Shown: positions 44,009-52,200 of the stretch, piece after piece | Numbering within the stretch: position 1 is the first letter of the stretch | Layout: each line of letters opens with the position of its first letter | From: JABDMH01 sp965222645 | GTDB taxonomy: Bacteria; Bacteroidota; Bacteroidia; Chitinophagales; Saprospiraceae | DNA length: 64,000 bases | Direction of reading: 5' to 3' | Assembly (NCBI GenBank): GCA_965222645.1 | Contig: OZ244968.1 | Span: forward strand, 2,542,001-2,606,000 | Position numbers and translations under genes: made by a program | The notes under the pieces: model-generated | The model's database searches: none | The model's input: only the letters and a program-made list of their open reading frames with translations | What the model was told of the DNA's origin: nothing

Positions 44009-45646
44009 CTAGAACGTTTTATTAAATGTAAATTTTACACCGCTGAAAGCCGGTTCAAGTCTACAGATTCCTCCAGCACAAACAATGCCCTCCACCTGCT
44101 TAATAAAACTCAAACCAAAACGATTGGTCTTTACACTATAAACGACATCAAAACGCGGATAGTGCAAATCATTTGTTTTCAGGGGTTTCACATTATACAT
44201 ATCAGAAGCTGCAAAGGACCATTTTGGAGCAATACTATATTCAGCCAGCAGGAATAACCAGCTGCCAAAATCCTGTTGGCTATTCATGTATTGACTCTCA
44301 ATTTTCAGTGATTTTTTTCTGGACAAACGTTTAAACCATTCTAAATATGGTGTGATTGTCTTCACCGGTGGTTGACCGGTTTTACCCTCGTAAATAGCCT
44401 GATTGTAATGCTGGAGCTGTAATCCGAATGTCACGATATTTTGAGAAGATTGCCGGAATTGCACTTGGTGATCAAGTTCCCTGTAAAGCAACTTTTGATC
44501 AAGATCAGTGATATAAGATAAATACTGCTCAAGTTTCCACTTTTTATTTACAGAATATCTCAATTCCAATTGAAAGGCTTGTTCGGCAATTTCCCTGGTA
44601 GCAGGAACATAGCGAGATTTAAGCCGGTAGGAGTTTATCCTGGACATCGGGGGGAGATAGTTAAGGAGCCCGCGATTAAGTGATGTAAAGGGATCGGCGC
44701 GAAACGTAAAATTTCTGGTACGCTTATATTCGAATGTAGAGCCAAAACCCTTTGTTCCCCAGGCAATGGAGGAATAAAATACGGATCCAGGATCACTCTT
44801 GAATCTGCCCAGCGTTGTGGCACCATTTCTCAATTGTCTGATTCCATCGGGATCAAAGTATGTGTCATTAGATTTCAGTGCGTATTCTGTGTACATTGTA
44901 AAGGAGCCATACGACAATGTATTGTAGAGTGTAATGGCATGCGAACGATAGAAAAGCCCGATGCTGTCGTTTGGCGTGTAATCGCGCACTGTTTCCACAA
45001 GGTTATCTACCTGTTCCTGGGATTTTGCCTTCACCAAAAATCCGACACCGGGCACGAGGGTAACTTTTTTTTCCCTGCCCAACTGAAGCACTCCATCCAA
45101 TTCGGCCCCGGTGATGACACTGTCATAGGTCTTAAAGAGATTCTTTGGCCTGCCTGCAAAACCCTTCAAAGACCAGTTGTTTCCCTCATATCTGATAAGT
45201 CCCCCCAGTAATCCATTGTCTATTAATAAGGGTCTCTCCTCATAGGATCGAAAAATGATGCCTGAACCAATTTGATCGTAAACGTATCCGATTTCAGCAG
45301 AAATCCGGTTGAATCTCTTTTGGACATACCATTTACCGACACCCAGCGCACTGTACGAGTCCCTTGGATTGAGCAAATTGGAATTCTTGAATCCGTCGAT
45401 TCTTATCCCCATATCGTATCCTTTGATATGGTAGTTAAGTTCCAACCAATTGTCACTGCCAAAGATCTGGTCGTCATACTGAGGTGTATTTGTCGCTCCA
45501 ATTTTTTCATCTTCCAAAAAGATATTGATCTGACTCTGTAGAAGTCCGGTGAGGTGTCCCACCTCCTGTGCTTTCACGCATGTGCCACCTATGCACAATA
45601 CGGTAGACAATAAAAGAATTTGCAAAATTGGCTGCCGGGCCATCAT
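44009..45646 (-). CDS. DUF6029-family outer-membrane protein
   Basis: 545 residues with signal peptide 'MMARQPILQILLLSTVLCIGGTCVKAQ'. 'GHLTGLLQSQINIFLEDEKIGATNTPQYDDQIFGSDNWLELNYHIKGYDMGIRIDGFKNSNLLNP' and 'GVGKWYVQKRFNRISAEIGYVYDQIGSGIIFRSYEERPLLIDN' are characteristic of the DUF6029 family, and the rest is a barrel of amphipathic strands ending in 'SGVKFTFNKTF'. The family often sits beside Omp28-like proteins, as it does here. Transport or anchoring of a surface protein is likely but unproven. Confidence 0.85.
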   Translation of the reverse strand: MMARQPILQILLLSTVLCIGGTCVKAQEVGHLTGLLQSQINIFLEDEKIGATNTPQYDDQIFGSDNWLELNYHIKGYDMGIRIDGFKNSNLLNPRDSYSALGVGKWYVQKRFNRISAEIGYVYDQIGSGIIFRSYEERPLLIDNGLLGGLIRYEGNNWSLKGFAGRPKNLFKTYDSVITGAELDGVLQLGREKKVTLVPGVGFLVKAKSQEQVDNLVETVRDYTPNDSIGLFYRSHAITLYNTLSYGSFTMYTEYALKSNDTYFDPDGIRQLRNGATTLGRFKSDPGSVFYSSIAWGTKGFGSTFEYKRTRNFTFRADPFTSLNRGLLNYLPPMSRINSYRLKSRYVPATREIAEQAFQLELRYSVNKKWKLEQYLSYITDLDQKLLYRELDHQVQFRQSSQNIVTFGLQLQHYNQAIYEGKTGQPPVKTITPYLEWFKRLSRKKSLKIESQYMNSQQDFGSWLFLLAEYSIAPKWSFAASDMYNVKPLKTNDLHYPRFDVVYSVKTNRFGLSFIKQVEGIVCAGGICRLEPAFSGVKFTFNKTF

Positions 45647-45742
45647 TATCGAATGTTAATCAAAGCCTAAATCAGTAAGAATCAGCGCAAAGATTGCACC
45701 TATTTGCCACATTTGCCGTTTACTGATATGCAATGCCTTGTA

Positions 45743-45750
45743 TAATTTTG
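45743..45750 (+). promoter_or_regulatory. -7 element of the thioredoxin-like gene
   Basis: TAATTTTG, an exact TAnnTTTG match, lies 17 bp before the ATG at 45768. No good -33 box is found at 19 bp. Further upstream CCACAT at 45707-45712 resembles half of the dyad used in the array, but the second half and the spacing are wrong. Confidence 0.45.
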
Positions 45751-45767
45751 AAATCACACTTATTAAG

Positions 45768-46262
45768 ATGAAAATTATTACACTAACAACTACGCTCTTC
45801 TTCTGTTTAAGCCTTTCGCTACTTAGCGCCCAGGATCCATTGCCGGAAGTCACGATCAAAACTCTGGAAGGGCAAAGCATAATGCTCAAAGAAGCTCTGC
45901 ACGAGGGTAAAACTACCATCCTAAGCTTCTGGGCAACGTGGTGCGCTCCTTGCAAAAAGGAATTGGATGCTATAAGCGAGATCTACGATGAATGGCAAGA
46001 AAAGTTTAATGCCGAACTCATTGCCATCTCGGTCGATGACGCACGAGCCACAGCCAAAATAAAACCAATGGTCGCTCAGAAGGGATGGCCGTACAGAATC
46101 TTTGTGGACTCTAATCAAGAGCTTATGAGATCCCTCCACTTTCAGTCTGTGCCATACACCGTCGTTGTAAATGCCAAAGGGAACATTGTCTACACACATA
46201 CTGGATATCTCCCCGGTGATGAACTGGAACTGGAAAATGAGCTGGCATCATTAGTAGACTGA
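45768..46262 (+). CDS. TlpA-like periplasmic thioredoxin-family protein
   Basis: 164 residues from the ATG at 45768, with signal peptide 'MKIITLTTTLFFCLSLSLLSAQ'. The active site is 'SFWATWCAPCKKELDAI' with Cys59 and Cys62; 'SVPYTVVVNAKGNIVYTHTGY' supplies the cis-proline and following strand. It probably reduces disulfides in the periplasm or supports cytochrome maturation, like TlpA/ResA. It is monocistronic, and its 3' end borders the tandem RNA array. Confidence 0.93.
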   Translation: MKIITLTTTLFFCLSLSLLSAQDPLPEVTIKTLEGQSIMLKEALHEGKTTILSFWATWCAPCKKELDAISEIYDEWQEKFNAELIAISVDDARATAKIKPMVAQKGWPYRIFVDSNQELMRSLHFQSVPYTVVVNAKGNIVYTHTGYLPGDELELENELASLVD

Positions 46263-46290
46263 CAAAAGACTACACCGGTACTTTCGAAAT

Positions 46291-46401
46291 AAAAAAAGCT
46301 CCGAAAGCTTGCACTTTCGGAGCTCTTAGTTTGAGTAATGTTACGTTAAAGCCTTATTTAACTTAAAATCAAAAATGTCTAAAAAAGGATCACAATTTTG
46401 A
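46291..46401 (-). ncRNA. Predicted small RNA, array unit 1
   Basis: Predicted from a start about six bases after the box at 46407-46414 to the T tract 46297-46291. The terminator has an 11-bp stem (46297-46307 with 46314-46324) and a 6-nt loop, then seven T on the minus strand. The conserved block AGGCTTTAACGTAACA (46354-46339 in minus orientation) is flanked by GTTAAA/TTTAAC, which can pair. Strand follows from the T tract. Confidence 0.6.
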
Positions 46402-46437
46402 TAATGTAAAGATAAGGGGCATATCAACTCCTTGAGA

Positions 46438-46453
46438 CCACATCTTGATGTGG
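46438..46453 (-). promoter_or_regulatory. Operator dyad of unit 1
   Basis: CCACAT-CTTG-ATGTGG on the plus strand, a perfect 6-bp dyad. It lies exactly 23 bp from TATCTTTA (46414-46407, minus strand), one base off TAnnTTTG. The position, directly before the -33 region, fits a class II activator site. Confidence 0.6.
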
Positions 46454-46581
46454 CTGCTGTATGTCTCGATTTTCGATCTGACCAGGCGAAACTTCAAAGT
46501 TCCCATCGCGACTACACTATCCTCTGTATTAAACTTCAAATGAAACGTGGAACCAAAACGGGCGTTTAGATCCTTTCAAAA

Positions 46582-46691
46582 ATGACGAAAGCTCCGAAAA
46601 TTCACACTTTCGGAGCTTCAGTTCGAGTAATGTTACGTTAAAGCCTTATTTTAACTTAGAATCAAAAATGAAAATAGGATCACAATTTTGA
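46582..46691 (-). ncRNA. Predicted small RNA, array unit 2
   Basis: Body from the box at 46697-46704 to the hairpin 46589-46618 (11-bp stem, 8-nt loop). On the minus strand T residues follow only after a few other bases, so termination may be weaker. The block AGGCTTTAACGTAACA is identical to unit 1 (46646-46631), although the unit is otherwise quite different from units 3-6. Confidence 0.55.
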
Positions 46692-46727
46692 TGGTATAAA
46701 GTTAAAGCGCCAATATGGATATCTAAA

Positions 46728-46743
46728 CCCCATATTGATGGGG
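46728..46743 (-). promoter_or_regulatory. Operator dyad of unit 2
   Basis: CCCCAT-ATTG-ATGGGG, a perfect dyad in which the third base pair is changed on both arms relative to unit 1, so symmetry is kept. The spacing of 23 bp to TAACTTTA (46704-46697) is the same; TTTA stands 19 bp before the box in the -33 position. Confidence 0.6.
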
Positions 46744-46990
46744 TAGCCATAACATTTTAGATGGGTGGTGTTTGATCGCCTCGACCTTCCGACCTGTTGA
46801 GAAAACAGACCTCTCAACTCCGTTTAAGGGTTTCCGATCCTGCGGATCTCGAGAATGGTGCCGTATAGAAATGCTGCTTTCTCGCAACGTCCTTGTCATG
46901 GATTGACAACGTTCATGTCTTTGATGCTAGAGTGCAGGTTCTCCAACCTGCTGTAAAGACTCTCCAGATCTGACCTGTGATATAGGCAAC

Positions 46991-47101
46991 AAAAAAAGCT
47001 CCGAAAACATGTGCCTTCGGAGCTCCAGGGTATTGTGTGTGTTGCGTTAAAGCCTCAATCTTAAACTTAGTCTAACGGGATGCATCGTATCTTAACATCA
47101 G
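46991..47101 (-). ncRNA. Predicted small RNA, array unit 3
   Basis: First of four nearly identical copies. Terminator stem AGCTCCGAA (46997-47005) with TTCGGAGCT (47016-47024), then seven T. The distance from box to terminator stem, 110 bp, equals that of units 1 and 4-6. The conserved block here is AGGCTTTAACGCAACA (47055-47040). Confidence 0.58.
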
Positions 47102-47137
47102 TATTGCAAACCGGAGACCAAAGTGATCCTTAATCGA

Positions 47138-47175
47138 CCACATCTTGATGGGGTAAAACCTACATATTCATGGGG
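47138..47175 (-). promoter_or_regulatory. Tandem operator dyads of unit 3
   Basis: Site 1 CCACATCTTGATGGGG (47138-47153), 23 bp from CCGGTTTG (47114-47107), a box that keeps TTTG but lacks TA. Site 2 CTACATATTCATGGGG (47160-47175) begins 22 bp after site 1, about two helical turns. Confidence 0.5.
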
Positions 47176-47323
47176 TTTTAGTCTTGCTCAGGCTCTTTTG
47201 GCACGGCAAATCAATACCTCAGGTTAATCTGCGGATCTGTAGAGGCAAAAATTCACACAACGCTCATGTCTCTGATGCGAGAGTGGAAAAGGTTCACTAG
47301 ATCTGACCTGTGATGTGTGCAAT

Positions 47324-47433
47324 AAAAAAGCTCCGAAAACATGTGCCTTCGGAGCTCCAGGGTATTGTGTGTGTTGCGTTAAAGCCTCAATCTTAAACTT
47401 AGTCTAACGGGATGCATCGTATCATAACATCAA
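47324..47433 (-). ncRNA. Predicted small RNA, array unit 4
   Basis: Terminator stem 47329-47337 with 47348-47356 and six T on the minus strand. The body is nearly identical to unit 3, with the same 110-bp distance from box to stem. Confidence 0.58.
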
Positions 47434-47469
47434 TATTGCAAACCGGAGACCAAAGCGCTCCTTCATCGA

Positions 47470-47507
47470 CCACATCTTGATGGGGTAAAACCCACATATT
47501 CATGGGG
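47470..47507 (-). promoter_or_regulatory. Tandem operator dyads of unit 4
   Basis: Site 1 47470-47485 (CCACATCTTGATGGGG), 23 bp from CCGGTTTG (47446-47439); site 2 CCACATATTCATGGGG at 47492-47507, 22 bp on and closer to the dyad consensus than in the other copies. Confidence 0.5.
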
Positions 47508-47694
47508 TTTTAGGCCCTGCTCAGGCTCTTTTGGCACGGCAAATCAATGCCTTAGGTCAATCTGCGGATCTGTAAAGGTAAAAATCACACAACGTTCATG
47601 TCTCTGATGCGAGAGAGCAAGTTCTCTAACCTGCGGCATAGGTTCTCCAACCAGCGGTAAACGTTCTCCAGATCTGGCCCGTGATGTGTGCAAT

Positions 47695-47805
47695 AAAAAA
47701 AGCTCCGAAAACATGTGCCTTCGGAGCTCCAGGGTATTGTGTGTGTTGCGTTAAAGCCTCAATCTTAAACTTAGTCTAACGGGATGCATCGTATCATAAC
47801 ATCAG
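47695..47805 (-). ncRNA. Predicted small RNA, array unit 5
   Basis: Terminator stem 47701-47709 with 47720-47728 and seven T on the minus strand. The body is nearly identical to units 3, 4 and 6. Confidence 0.58.
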
Positions 47806-47841
47806 TATTGCAAACCGGAGACCAAAGTGCTCCTTCATCGA

Positions 47842-47879
47842 CCACATCTTGATGGGGTAAAACCTACATATTCATGGGG
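47842..47879 (-). promoter_or_regulatory. Tandem operator dyads of unit 5
   Basis: Site 1 47842-47857, 23 bp from CCGGTTTG (47818-47811); site 2 47864-47879, 22 bp on. Same sequences as unit 3. Confidence 0.5.
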
Positions 47880-48067
47880 TTCTAGGCCTTGCTCAGGCTC
47901 TTTTGGCACGGCAAATCAACGCCTAAGGTCTATCTGCGGATCTGTAAAGGCAAAAATTCACACAACGGTCATGTCTCTGATGCGAGAGAGCAAGGTCTCT
48001 AACCAGCGGCATAGGTTCTCCAACCTGCTGTAAACGTTCTCCAGATCTGGCCTGAAATGTGTGCAAT

Positions 48068-48178
48068 AAAAAAAGCTCCGAAAACATGTGCCTTCGGAGC
48101 TCCAGGGTATTGTGTGTGTTGCGTTAAAGCCTCAATCTTAAACTTAGTCTAACGGGATGCATCGTATCTTAACATCAG
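48068..48178 (-). ncRNA. Predicted small RNA, array unit 6
   Basis: Terminator stem 48074-48082 with 48093-48101 and seven T on the minus strand. The body is nearly identical to units 3-5. The spacer beyond its operators is shortened compared with units 4 and 5. Confidence 0.58.
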
Positions 48179-48214
48179 TATTGCAAACCGGAGACCAAAG
48201 TGCTCCTTCATCGA

Positions 48215-48252
48215 CCACATCTTGATGGGGTAAAACCTACATATTCATGGGG
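48215..48252 (-). promoter_or_regulatory. Tandem operator dyads of unit 6
   Basis: Site 1 48215-48230, 23 bp from CCGGTTTG (48191-48184); site 2 48237-48252, 22 bp on. Confidence 0.5.
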
Positions 48253-48364
48253 TTCTAGGCCTTGCTCAGGCTCTTTTGGCACGGCAAATCAACGCCTTAG
48301 GTCAATCTGTGGATCTGTAAAGGCAAAATTCTCACAACTGCGGCATATCAAAACAAAGGTCTTT

Positions 48365-48472
48365 AAAAAGGCAAAGCTCCGAATACCTTAAGCATTCGGA
48401 GCTTTTAGAGTGTGTTACGTTAAAGCCTCAATTTAACTTATATATCAAAATCAAAAAAAAGATCAATTCCTT
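48365..48472 (-). ncRNA. Predicted small RNA, array unit 7
   Basis: The unit nearest the response-regulator gene and the one with the best promoter. Hairpin with a 12-bp stem (48373-48384 with 48394-48405) and a 9-nt loop; on the minus strand GCC and then five T follow. The conserved block AGGCTTTAACGTAACA (48428-48413) matches units 1 and 2, while the 5' part of the body is its own. The hairpin may also end transcripts of the response-regulator gene. Confidence 0.6.
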
Positions 48473-48477
48473 TAAAC

Positions 48478-48524
48478 CAAAGTTAAGTTCTGCCCGGTTT
48501 ACATCAAACCACATCTTGATGGGG
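48478..48524 (-). promoter_or_regulatory. Operator and consensus promoter of unit 7
   Basis: On the minus strand the dyad (48524-48509) is followed directly by TTTG (48508-48505), 19 bases, and TAACTTTG (48485-48478): an exact Bacteroidota promoter with the dyad abutting the -33 box. The dyad centre would fall near -42. Confidence 0.7.
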
Positions 48525-48588
48525 TACCAACCCAATATTTGACATCAGCAGGGGGGTGATCAACTGGCTAGAGACCGAAATTTAGATG

Positions 48589-49227
48589 TTAAAGGTCTCC
48601 GTCTACGGAGAGTTTAATCAGTTCTGCCTTACTGTTTATCTGCAGTTTTTTATAGATCTTTTTGATATGATCCCGTACAGTCTCAATAGAAACCATGTAT
48701 TTATCGGCAATCATTTTGTAACTGAGTCCATCCACTAATCCTGCTACGATCTGCTGTTGACGTGGAGTGAGTAGTTCCTTCTTCGAATTTGAGGAGGGTG
48801 CAAAGTAGGTTACCACTTTCCTGGCAATGGATGGCGACATATACGAACCACCCTGGCTTACCACAGTGATTGCTTCCAGGATCTGTGATAATGAAGATCG
48901 TTTGCTCAAATAGGAGCAGGCACCCGCGCACAGGGCTTTAAAAATTATCTCCGACTCTTCATAAGTCGTTAGCATGATAATATCTGTAGTGGGAATTCGC
49001 TTCTTGATCACCCTGATTCCTTCCAAACCAGACAGACCCGGTAGACCGATATCTAACAGAAGAACATCCGGTACGGTGGCAGAACCATCGTCATAAAATT
49101 CTTCGAAATCCTCAATCGATTTTACCTGACAGACGACTTCTAAAATGTTCTGGTCTTCAAAAAACGTCACTAAGCTTTCCCTCACAATGGGCTCATCCTC
49201 AATAATTCCGACTCCAATGGTTTTCAT
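48589..49227 (-). CDS. NarL/LuxR-type two-component response regulator
   Basis: 212 residues. The receiver domain has the acidic pair in 'GIIEDEPIV', phospho-acceptor Asp59 in 'DVLLLDIGLPG', 'IIMLTTYEE' and the lysine in 'YLSKRSS'. The C-terminal domain 'LTPRQQQIVAGLVDGLSYKMIADKYMVSIETVRDHIKKIYKKLQINSKAELIKL' is a LuxR-type helix-turn-helix, a class that binds short dyads as a dimer. The kinase gene lies 59 bp upstream on the same strand. In that gap stands a dyad of the type found in the array, at the same 23-bp distance from a -7-like box. The simplest reading is autoregulation and control of the downstream RNA array. Confidence 0.94.
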   Translation of the reverse strand: MKTIGVGIIEDEPIVRESLVTFFEDQNILEVVCQVKSIEDFEEFYDDGSATVPDVLLLDIGLPGLSGLEGIRVIKKRIPTTDIIMLTTYEESEIIFKALCAGACSYLSKRSSLSQILEAITVVSQGGSYMSPSIARKVVTYFAPSSNSKKELLTPRQQQIVAGLVDGLSYKMIADKYMVSIETVRDHIKKIYKKLQINSKAELIKLSVDGDL

Positions 49228-49232
49228 GGAAG

Positions 49233-49279
49233 TAAATTTAACGGTTCAACAATAATGACTAAGCCCCATATAAATGTGG
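49233..49279 (-). promoter_or_regulatory. Dyad and -7-like box upstream of the response regulator gene
   Basis: CCCCAT-ATAA-ATGTGG (49264-49279, plus strand), then exactly 23 bp, then TAAATTTA (49240-49233, minus strand). The geometry is the same as in all seven array units. The transcript would start at or next to the ATG at 49227, so the mRNA may be leaderless. Confidence 0.6.
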
Positions 49280-49286
49280 CTAGCTA

Positions 49287-52200
49287 CTACGAAAATGCTT
49301 TCATTCTTAAAGAGACTTTAAAGCCATTTTGTTTATCGATATCCAGCTGAGCGTTTAAATTCTTTGCCCGTAACCGCATATTCTTCAATCCAGAGCCATT
49401 GAGTGAGGACTTCTGACCATTGGTCTCTTTACCTGTCCCGTTGTCTTTTATAGTCATTTCAAAAACCGAGCCTTCTTTCATTAGCTCTACCTGGGTATCA
49501 GTTGCGTTAGAGTGTTTGGCCACATTTGTGATCGCTTCCTTAAAGATGAGATAGAGGTTCTGTCTCACTTGCACAGGAAGTTTTTTCTCCGGTACAATCC
49601 CCTTGGTTTGGATGTTGCAATTAATTCCTCGCGAAAACAAGATTTCTGCAGCAAACTCCCGCATACGCACTATTAAATCTTCGAAGCGATCTTTCCTGGC
49701 ATCTGTCGCCCAGATTACATCGCGCATTTGAGCCATGGCATTTCGGCTCATGTCACTGATCCGCTTCAACTTAGGTTTATCCTTTTCTGCAGCAGTGTAT
49801 TCCAATAATTCTGTCTGCATGGCCAATCCGGACAACAATCCGCCCACGTCATCGTGCAGATCACTCGAAATTTTGGTGCGGAGGCGCTCCATTTTTATTA
49901 CCTGCTGCACCCGTATTTTGTGAAAGAGGTATATAAAGAGTAGGCCTAAGATGATGCAGAACAGGGCAAACCAGTTGCTCTTGTAAAAAAATTGTTTTAC
50001 CCGTATGGGTAGAGCAAATTCCGTACTGCTGAGGTTCAGGTTACGATCGGCCCCCCGGATCTTCAGTACATAGTTTCCAGCCGATAGATTATTAAACCGG
50101 ATTGTATTTTGTGTCCCTATCCAATTCCATTCCGGGTCCCGGTTCTCCAGTTTATACTGAAATTGATTTAGTTCAGGATAAGCGTAGTCTGCCAAAGCAA
50201 AGGCACAATGAAAATACCGGTTTGATGCGGGAAGGACTACTTCTTCAATATCCTGCAGATTATGAGTCTTCTCGATAATCGCGTCCTCCACCTTATCGTA
50301 GTAAGATAATTCTGAGAGGAGGATAGGTGCATCGAGGTTACGCTCCAGCAACTCATTTGGATTAAAGTAATTGAGTCCATTGGTTCCCCCAATGAAGAAG
50401 TTACCATCTTGATCTTTAGAGAACGAAAACTTGTTGAACTCGTTTTGACTGAATCCATCTGCAATTCCAAAATTTCTAAATGTCTTCAGCGTGCGATCGA
50501 AATACGACAGACCACCAGCCGTACTAAACCACATGTTGCCATTGTCATCTTCCAGTATAGCACGTACATTATTGTCAGCTAGCCCATCTCGAGCGTCAAA
50601 AAACTCAAATTCATCTTCACCCGTATCATCTAGTTTACATCGATTAACACCTGCATCGGTACCGATCCATAGATTGCCTTCGGAGTCCTCGACAATACAA
50701 TAAATCATATTGCTGACAAGGCCGTAATAATTGTTTTCTGAAAATTGAAAAACATCCATCTGTCCATCTTTGTCAATTTTCACCAGTCCCCTTGTAGTGC
50801 CGACCCACTTTGTCCGGTCACTGCTTTCATAGAGGCACGTGGGTCTAAAATCGGCTAAAGGATTACTACCATCAGGTAAAAAATAATGGTGGAAGGTGTA
50901 GTTTGTTTCATCCAGATAGGTCAGAAAACTTTCCTGTCCGGAATTGCTTGCGACAAACCATACTGTGCTATCGAGACCAAGGATAAGACTTTCTATCTGA
51001 TAGGGTATGGAAAAAGATCTAAAGGAAGTATCGGCCAAACTCATCCTGACTAATTCGCCCTTGTACGACTCGCTAAAGCGTGTTCCCCAAACATAACCCC
51101 TGGGATCATAGACCAACTCTCTTGCACAGTCACAGAAATCTGTCCCTTCCCTGTAATTCAGACCCAGGTCAATCGCGCTTATAGAATCTTTCTGAGGATG
51201 CAGTACATGCCACTCATGTGCATTGCCTGATATGACGACCGAATGATCAGGCAGGCAAACAATCCCCCTGAGATTAAAAAGATCATCAGATGAAAAATCC
51301 CTTGTCAGAAATTTAATCACCCTTTTCTTGACGAGTACATTTTTCTTGACGCCACTTGTAGTACCGACAAAGAGCAGGCGTTCGAAGTCACTGCTGTAGA
51401 TCTCATTGACCCGCTGATGACTCACCAAATAAGAGCTGTAATCCACGACATCATCTTGAGAGGTTACCATAAATGCACGTCGAGGGCTTCTATCACTTAT
51501 GGTCGTTATGATCACATTACCCAGGGCATCTTCCCACAAGTTGTCATATTCTCTATGGATTTGTTCTAACTGAAAAGGGGTGAAATAGCCCGCAGCTTCA
51601 TTGAATTCCCATAATCCCGGTGTATTATCAAAATTGAGCCATACTCTGCCCAATTTGTCCTGTCGAAAAATCCTGGCCATAGCAGCATCACTAGATACCC
51701 CTAGGGAATCGTAGAGAAATACGTCATGTATCTGTCCTAAGGTATCGGCTACAATGATACCCAGCTTGCTTTCATTAAGAAACACTTTTCCTCTATCAGC
51801 AACTAACAGATTGTAGGTCGAGGACGGCTTAGCGATGTAGTCCTGAAAGGTGAAGAGACTGTCAAACTTAAGATCATCATTGAGGCGTTGTAGAATCAGG
51901 GTAGAATCCCTGGTGACCAGCACGTGCAGTTCTCCCTGGGTTTCGTTGATGGCGAGCTTCTCCACCTGACCTAAGATTCCGTTTTCCTCATTGAGAAAAA
52001 CCTTCTGAGCCTGTGTAGAAGAGGACACCAATACATCAATCGCCCGCCGGTTTGCGTATTCGATCACCAACGAACCATCCTTCCGGCACAAAATCTGCTG
52101 GATGTCCCGGTGACTGATTCTGGTTTGACTTAAGGGGTGATTATCATAAGTCACTATGTGCAGACCGTCATAGCGGTTGAGCCCATTGCGCGTACCTATC

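Larger units (their letters stand above)
46291..48546 (-). repeat. Tandem array of seven transcription-unit-like repeats
   Basis: Seven units with dyad starts at 46438, 46728, 47138, 47470, 47842, 48215 and 48509, hence spaced 290, 410, 332, 372, 373 and 294 bp. Each has, on the minus strand, a 16-bp dyad, exactly 23 bp, a -7-like box, about 110 bp of body and a hairpin built on AGCTCCGAA/TTCGGAGCT. Units 3-6 are nearly identical and look recently amplified; units 1, 2 and 7 differ widely outside the conserved parts. No protein-coding gene is seen. The region lies between the convergent thioredoxin-like and response-regulator genes. Interpretation as a small-RNA array is inferred. Confidence 0.85.

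Noticed and set aside
45707..45722. CCACAT half-dyad upstream of the thioredoxin-like gene as another operator
   Set aside because: The second arm is missing and the distance to the -7 box is 20 rather than 23 bp.
47154..47182. AAAACC...GGTTTT read as an RNA hairpin on the plus strand
   Set aside because: It pairs well in units 3 and 4 but has a mismatch in units 5 and 6; the part that is kept matches the operator dyad, so a second binding site explains it better.
47827..48033. 68-codon reading frame in array unit 5
   Set aside because: The same opening recurs in unit 6 only because the DNA repeats; it covers the operators on the opposite strand to the predicted RNAs, and other units do not keep the frame.
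48200..48391. 63-codon reading frame in array unit 6
   Set aside because: Copy of the frame above with a different end; no start signal and no conservation in units 1, 2 and 7.
46291..48546. Integron cassette array
   Set aside because: Repeats of about 300-400 bp with no genes between them, no integrase nearby, and no attC-type RYYYAAC/GTTRRRY pair in the right arrangement.
46291..48546. CRISPR array or decayed insertion sequence
   Set aside because: Units are far too long and spacers are related to one another; there are no cas genes, terminal inverted repeats or transposase fragments.
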